A DNA stretch of 64,000 nucleotides, from assembly GCA_025331435.1 (NCBI GenBank), contig JAIWNI010000010.1, positions 1 through 64,000 on the forward strand. The letters are read 5' to 3'. Position 1 is the first letter of the stretch, and each line of letters begins with the position of its first letter. A program made the translations under genes and the position numbers. The DNA comes from Choanephora cucurbitarum. Lineage: Eukaryota > Mucoromycota > Mucoromycetes > Mucorales > Choanephoraceae. This document shows positions 58,517 through 64,000 of this stretch, in pieces. The notes below the pieces were generated by a model. That model was not told the origin of the DNA, ran no database searches, and was given only the letters and a program-made list of their open reading frames with translations.

Positions 58517-61500
58517 TTAAGGAAGCTCTCCTTCTTCCATCTCTACTTTTCTTTTCTTAATCATATGATCATCCACCAACATTGGCCTGCCTTCTTTCAG
58601 CCTATCCAAAGTCGAGATATGATTAATTCTTGATTCACCGAATCCAAACTTAAACCATTTAGGATAGGTGGGATCAGTACGTTTTGATTTCCTGGCTTGG
58701 AATAGACCGAGGTTGATAGGAGCATCATTGTCATGAGGTGGATCACTAACATAGTCTTCTAACCATTCCCAAGGCTTACTTTGTTCTAGACAACTATCGA
58801 TATGTTGTTGTTGCTGTTGTTGATCTGTAGCCATAGGTAAGCCCAGGAGAGAAGAAGCAATCCGTGTATTACTCAAGTAAATGTTATGTGTCAAGAATGG
58901 CATGATACGCTTCACTCGACTATGGAACATCACTGGAATGCATGTCAATTCACTATGCATGGAGCCAAGCAAGACTAAGCTTGTCTTTTTCAATTCCTTT
59001 GGTACCTCTAAAAGAAAAGACGTCAAGTCGTTTAGCTTTGAGTATGCAACTGCTTTTCTTTTTTCTTACCATCAATCAATAACGAAACAAAATCCAAAGT
59101 GAATTCAAAAGTACGTTCTTGACTTCCATTGCCATGAACAATAGGGTTCTATACAAAATAGCTGATCAGACTCATTTGAAATACACAGCTACTATTTCAC
59201 TTACACAAAGTAGTGGAACAAGGACGCGAATCCAATCCAGGATATTACAAGCATCTTCTTTAGGATGTTCCCAAATCAAGGAAGCAAAAGGAACTACCAA
59301 ACGCAAACGCACCAACAGACTAAAACAAAATCAAGTGCTTAGTATATCACAATGAGAAAAACGATTACCATAAGGCTCACCTGTTTCGAATGTCTTGTAG
59401 ACTGAGCTTTTTGCCATCATCTATCATTTCTTCAGTTGGATTCTCAGGTAACCCTTCCGTCACAAGTAATGCAATCGCCATATCCTATAACCGTAACATG
59501 AGTTTAAGTAACAGACATGAATGGATCACTTACTGCATTGTTTTTAACTAAATGTAATGCATTAACAGCATCCGCATAACAAACATTGGCATCTTGCATT
59601 ACTTTGTAGATAGACAAACCATCCTTAAACCGATGAATCTGCTCAAAAACTGTCTTGACCAACTCAATCTTCTTTTCGTTTGTCCAGACATTCTCTGCCA
59701 ACATATGCTGTGTGATATTCAAGAAGGATTGACTACGATAGGCAAATTTGGCAGAATCAAACGGTTTACCAGGCTCAGTCAATTGCATCAAGAGCACATT
59801 GTCTGGGAAGCTTTGTGAAGGATCGCCTTCAAGCAGATGAGCACTATGCTGGAGGAGTTGAAGCAAGACAGGCTCACGCAACTCATGAATCAGGTTCTTG
59901 AAGAACTGAAATCGTCTTTGAACATCAGCCGTCTTGCTGTGATGATCTTCGTCAGACAAGACAACATCATAAAAGAAATAGACAAACGACTGTAGGTCCT
60001 TGTTGATGATATCTGAGCCTGTTATTGCAGGTACAATGGTGTTGGTTGAGGTGGTCATGTTGATGGCATCATCACCTAATATATGAGGGTTGCTGGGATG
60101 CCCGTCCGAGAGCGAAATGTTATCCAACAGCAAATTGACCTGAACACGGCATTGTGCTTCATTCCATTGACTCACATTCAAGAAGACGCGGTGAAGTTTA
60201 TCAACAAAATCAGGTGAACTGTCCTGAAGCATACTCTGCTGACGTTCGTTTGTCAGGTTATTGCCGCCTATCAATTCATCTACAATATTCAACATCTTCT
60301 TCTTGATCCGTTTCTCCATCACTGCCTCTGCTTCTCGAGCAGCGAACCGTTGATAGACACCATTGAGATCTCGAAGACAGGTCTGTCGGAACCAAGTGAT
60401 TTGTAACAGATCTGCCCGTAACATCACAATATCCTGTAACAGACTTGAACTTAAAGGCAGGTTGGTGGCGATCAACACAAGACGCTCCATCAATCCAAAC
60501 ATGGGCTCAATGCGTTCCAGACTACTGGCCAGTTGAGACTGACGTTGCACTTGAAGGCGAAAGTACTCTTCAGTACGTAATGGCCAAAGCACACTCATGG
60601 TCTCTTCATACTTTGATTTGTTGGCCAATTGAACGACCAAGAGACGAATCATGATGATGAGGTTCTGACAAAAGATCACGGATTGTGCATCTTCTGTATC
60701 ATACTGTTGTTGTTGTTGACCAATACGCTCAAATTCAAGCAAGGCATAATCATGAATGATCTTGCTGAGACTGACAACGTTGTAAGCCACCAAGACAGCC
60801 ACAAACATGGGCACCCAGGCACCTTTCTGATGCATGGCCTGTACTGCAGTTGGGTGACGACATAGCCATTCCACCACGACGGTATCTGCTTGACCTGTCA
60901 AGGTCGTGGTATCTGCTACATCCTTCAGGACCTGTGCAAAGGCTCGCACCAGGCGATAGAATTGAAAAGAGACAGTATGGCTCTCCTGGGCCAACACATC
61001 ACCTACATTCTCTAGGATAGCACCGATCCAGCCGTGCATCTGAGCAGGTTTGCAGAGGACTTCAGAGACCATCTGTTGCGACGAAGGTGAGGCATCTTTG
61101 ATCAGCTGAGAGAGTTCATGTCGAATAGAGACTGGACTGGTCCGACTCTTGTACTTGACCTGGAGATCGTGTTGAAGTTGAGTGCGGGCTACTTCGTCTA
61201 ACAGATGACCTTCTTGTACCAGCTGCACCATATACATCATGATACATCGTTCTCGTGTGCCTCGGCTGGTCAAGGCAGCATGTTTGGACCAGACAGCATG
61301 AACGACCTGCGGCCCATGGTTCGTCAGTTTCCAGTAATTAGCGTATTTACGAAGACAGTCAATGATATAAGGAAGCATGGTACGATCGCTGGTCTTCTCA
61401 AGTGCCCATAGTGTCATGTCGATCAGACTCAAGTAATCCTTGGCATGGTCCATGATACTGACCAGCGTAACAAACTGTCGTGTGTTCAACAGGCATGAAC

Positions 61501-64000
61501 CGGGAGAGGTCATGACACGCCAATTATCTTCGCCAATCTGGATGCTCTTGACAACAAATCGCTTGACTTGATCCAACAGCCAGTTACTGGTGAAATCAAG
61601 TAGAGAGTAACGTGTGGCTGACTCAAGTGCCTTTTGAAAGTCGGGCGATAGCTCCTCAAAGGCCAATTCGTATGAACGTTGTGTGTCTGTCGGTAAAGGT
61701 TGAGTCATCTCTTGCGCATCTGTGCCAAACAAACCGTCTGTATCACCACGATCGTAACCCATCAAGGCCATACGAGCCAGATGCTTCAGGTGTTCTAATG
61801 TCTGTGTCTCTGATGGATGACTCTCTTGTTTTGTACCATAGAGTGCCACACGACGTTGATTGATAAGATAGGCAGGTGTAGGGCTTAAGAGAGGGAAGGC
61901 AGCTAGGTAATGCAGACAATGTTGAATTTGATTTGAATGTCGACGCTTTGGTTCAAGATCGCCTCGGGCAATTAAGCGAAGTAGGTATTTTTGATAGGAA
62001 AACAGACGAAGGCGAATGAGCACATCAAAGAGGTAAATGACAGTTGCATTCTCCTGTATCTGTTGGTCCAAGAATCGAATCAGTGCATCCTGTAGAACGG
62101 TCGTGCTCTGTTGATAGTGTCTCCCCTGCTGTTGTTGTAGCCAGGCCATAAGGACAGAACCCACCAGATAGGCTTTATCATCGCCATACCGTGATTGGTT
62201 TGTGGCCCAACGACACATACTGTGCACTCGTTCAGTGAATGCCTGAGATGAGATGCGCGATCCAAAGATGGACTTGACTGCTGATTTGGCTGAATGACCA
62301 CGCACATCAATCCAAGTGTCCTGATCTAACAGTAAGCCAGACACACTCTCTATATTCTTACTGATATCATCCAACAGCTGAACAATCCGTTCTTCAGATC
62401 CTATCCCTGATTCACTGGAGGAGGGTGGTATAGGAGGTGGTGATATGGTCTTTGATTTCTTGACAGTGAGTGTGGGTGTCATGGGCGTGATGGGTGCAAG
62501 TGGAGAGGAGGTGATGGAAGATGGATCGGCCGGCACTTTGGATTCTTCAGCCTTCAGACTGTTCTCTTCTAGTGTACCGCAAAAGACTTCATTGCGTGCC
62601 TTGACCATTGTCCAGTACTCTCTCAGGACGCGAGAGACATCCGAGAGTGGCTTAAGATGGTTTGTATCACCCAAGATAGTGTCAAACAGGTAACGATACT
62701 GATAGTATAATTTGGGTATGACAAACATGTCGGGTGCTGAAAGGAACAGAGACTGCAAGAGGTGTTCGATGTCTTGTTTGAGACCATGATAGAGACTGGT
62801 GGATTCGTCTGTGTGAATGCATTGAGTCAGTGCACTGTAAGACTTGATCAAGGTCTCAATCAGCAGTTTTGTCAGTGTTCGATTACGTTTGTATTCATCC
62901 ACATAGTCCTGAATGATGCCTGTCAAGACTAACCACATCATCTCAAAGGACGCACTGGAGGCTAATGTGTCCAATGTCCATTTCAGAAAAGTACGTTGAT
63001 CCAACAATCCTTCAAAATATTGCCATCGAGTCAATCGAACACTATAGCTCCAACGCTGTTCGAATTTCTGCTTTGTTTCGGGTGTGTGCCAAGGTCGAGA
63101 CTGGTTTGTGTCATATCGATAATTACGGCCTGGTGTGGATGGATGTGGACTGGATGCATTGGTGGTGGTCGTGGTCGTGGTCGTGGTGGTCGTGGTAGTG
63201 GTGGTAGTAGTGATAGGCAACAGTTCAGTCAATTGCTTTTTCAAATGACCTGTCACGATGGCTGTCCATTGAATAGGCTGTGGTCCTAATGAAGTGGTTG
63301 CGTTGCTTGCATTACGTTGACTCTAATCAACTACCAAGGTCAATAGGCCAAATCCTCCCCCTTCTTCAATAGTGAAATAAATACATTACCATTTCAGATA
63401 AACCTATGATCTTGATATACCATGTAGCACGTAAAAACGGCACTTGTTTCGCTGCCAATGTCTCCAACAGTTTCTCACCTTTAAATCCATGAGGCACATT
63501 TCGAGCCAACTTTCTCAAGGGCACCACACCTCCTGCCAAATCTTGCATCCATTGTTCTCGTTTTGTATCTGATAAGGTTGTTCTGATCGGCGCTTTGAAA
63601 GAAGAAGGGCCGGTAATCAAACCAGCTCGATTCTGTCTCTGCAACACATCCACCATAAAACTACCTAATTCGCCCAACAATCGTTGATCGTCCTGTAATT
63701 TTCCATACACAATATCGTGTGCACAAGTATGTTCATTCTACTTTGACATCAATTTACTAAATCCTAGTTGGCTTATAAGATCACTTACTGAAACAACAGG
63801 TCGATCCATAAAACCATGCCGTACATTGGATTCTGTCAGGATATCCTCGTCTTGGCCTGCACGTTGAGGAAACATACCGGGAAAGCCTAGTGAAGGCATC
63901 GTCTTGCTCAAAGGTAGTTTTCGGGGAGGTTGAAGGGTATATTTTTTTAACTGGGGTTGAGGTGTACTTCTGGACAGATTGGGTGAATGGTAACCAGGTG
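58517..64000 (-). CDS. SRB8: Mediator kinase-module subunit MED12/SRB8, N-terminus cut by the window
   Basis: Scaffold of the Mediator CDK8 module, which links and activates CDK8-cyclin C and represses or tunes Pol II transcription. Exons: >64000-63789, 63737-63390, 63322-59534, 59484-59381, 59319-59205, 59148-59070, 59007-58517; at least 1711 residues, open to the right edge. The N-part has YTLQPPRKLPLSK and LGFPGMFPQRAGQDEDILTE, then the Med12 domain (KAPIRTTLSDTKREQWMQDL). The LCEWAV region starts WSYSVRLTRWQYFEGLLDQR. A Thr-rich tract lies between these two domains, and a short Gln run sits near the C-terminus. The order and spacing fit fungal Srb8. Convergent with the SGF29 relic. Confidence 0.92.
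63160..63215. repeat. Trinucleotide-like (GGT/ACC)n tract coding a Thr run in MED12
   Basis: Imperfect GTG/GTC/GTA triplet repeat on the plus strand; on the coding minus strand it reads ACC/ACG/ACT and gives about 18 consecutive Thr. In frame, so length changes alter only the Thr tract. Confidence 0.85.

Noticed and set aside
1..64000. tRNA genes and CRISPR arrays
   Set aside because: I scanned by eye for the T-arm GGTTCRANYCC signature and for regularly spaced repeats and found none that hold up; a tRNAscan-SE run would be decisive for tRNAs.

Overview
This is eukaryotic nuclear DNA from a filamentous fungus, most likely an early-diverging Mucoromycota (Mucorales-type) genome; I cannot name the genus. 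The evidence is fungus-only or fungus-typical genes (a P-type plasma-membrane proton ATPase, translation elongation factor 3 and an MCH1-type transporter), many short introns of about 45-70 bp with GTAAGT-like donors and TAG/CAG acceptors, AT-rich intergenic DNA, and pyrimidine-rich tracts before start codons. There are no operons, and I found no prokaryotic features or CRISPR arrays.

Layout. 0-1.4 kb: 3' part of a RhoGEF. 2.3-3.8 kb: extended SDR, minus strand. 3.8-9.1 kb: gene-poor AT-rich stretch with a palindromic MITE (5101-5202) and a possible decayed minus-strand gene (8.0-8.7 kb). 9.2-12.1 kb: PMA1. 12.1-14.2 kb: no convincing gene. 14.2-18.3 kb: MCH1-like carrier, GNAT-like membrane protein and LRR protein, all plus. 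19.2-25.3 kb: DIP2/CMR2-type double adenylation-like protein, minus, with a (CA)n microsatellite in an intron. 25.3-26.7 kb: spacer with a second MITE-like element. 26.7-32.9 kb: tightly packed plus-strand genes (CDK-like kinase, GRIP golgin, MAM3/CNNM). 32.9-35.5 kb: GCK-type Ste20 kinase, minus, tail-to-tail with MAM3. 36.4-41.9 kb: paladin-like triple phosphatase-domain protein, 16 exons. 42.5-45.7 kb: intronless EF-3. 46.2-47.7 kb: Gfo/Idh/MocA oxidoreductase. 47.9-48.4 kb: possible small cysteine-rich membrane protein. 49.2-54.6 kb: UFD4/TRIP12-type HECT ubiquitin ligase. 54.6-56.8 kb: spacer with a GC-richer island that could be a structured RNA. 56.8-57.8 kb: decayed SGF29 gene. 58.5-64 kb: MED12/SRB8, minus, running off the right edge.

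Most genes are housekeeping or regulatory and unrelated in pathway; there is no biosynthetic cluster. Loose themes are polar growth and trafficking (RhoGEF, GCK kinase, GRIP golgin, phosphoinositide-linked paladin, DIP2) and Pol II co-activators (the SGF29 relic beside MED12).

Exon models were assembled by hand from splice signals, reading phase and family similarity. Each full model sums to a multiple of three, but individual junctions may be off by a base or two. I did not find a clearly new multi-gene system. The best leads are the SGF29 relic, the MITE pair, several enzymes with altered catalytic residues, a possible zinc site fused to an LRR protein, and a 14-nt microexon.
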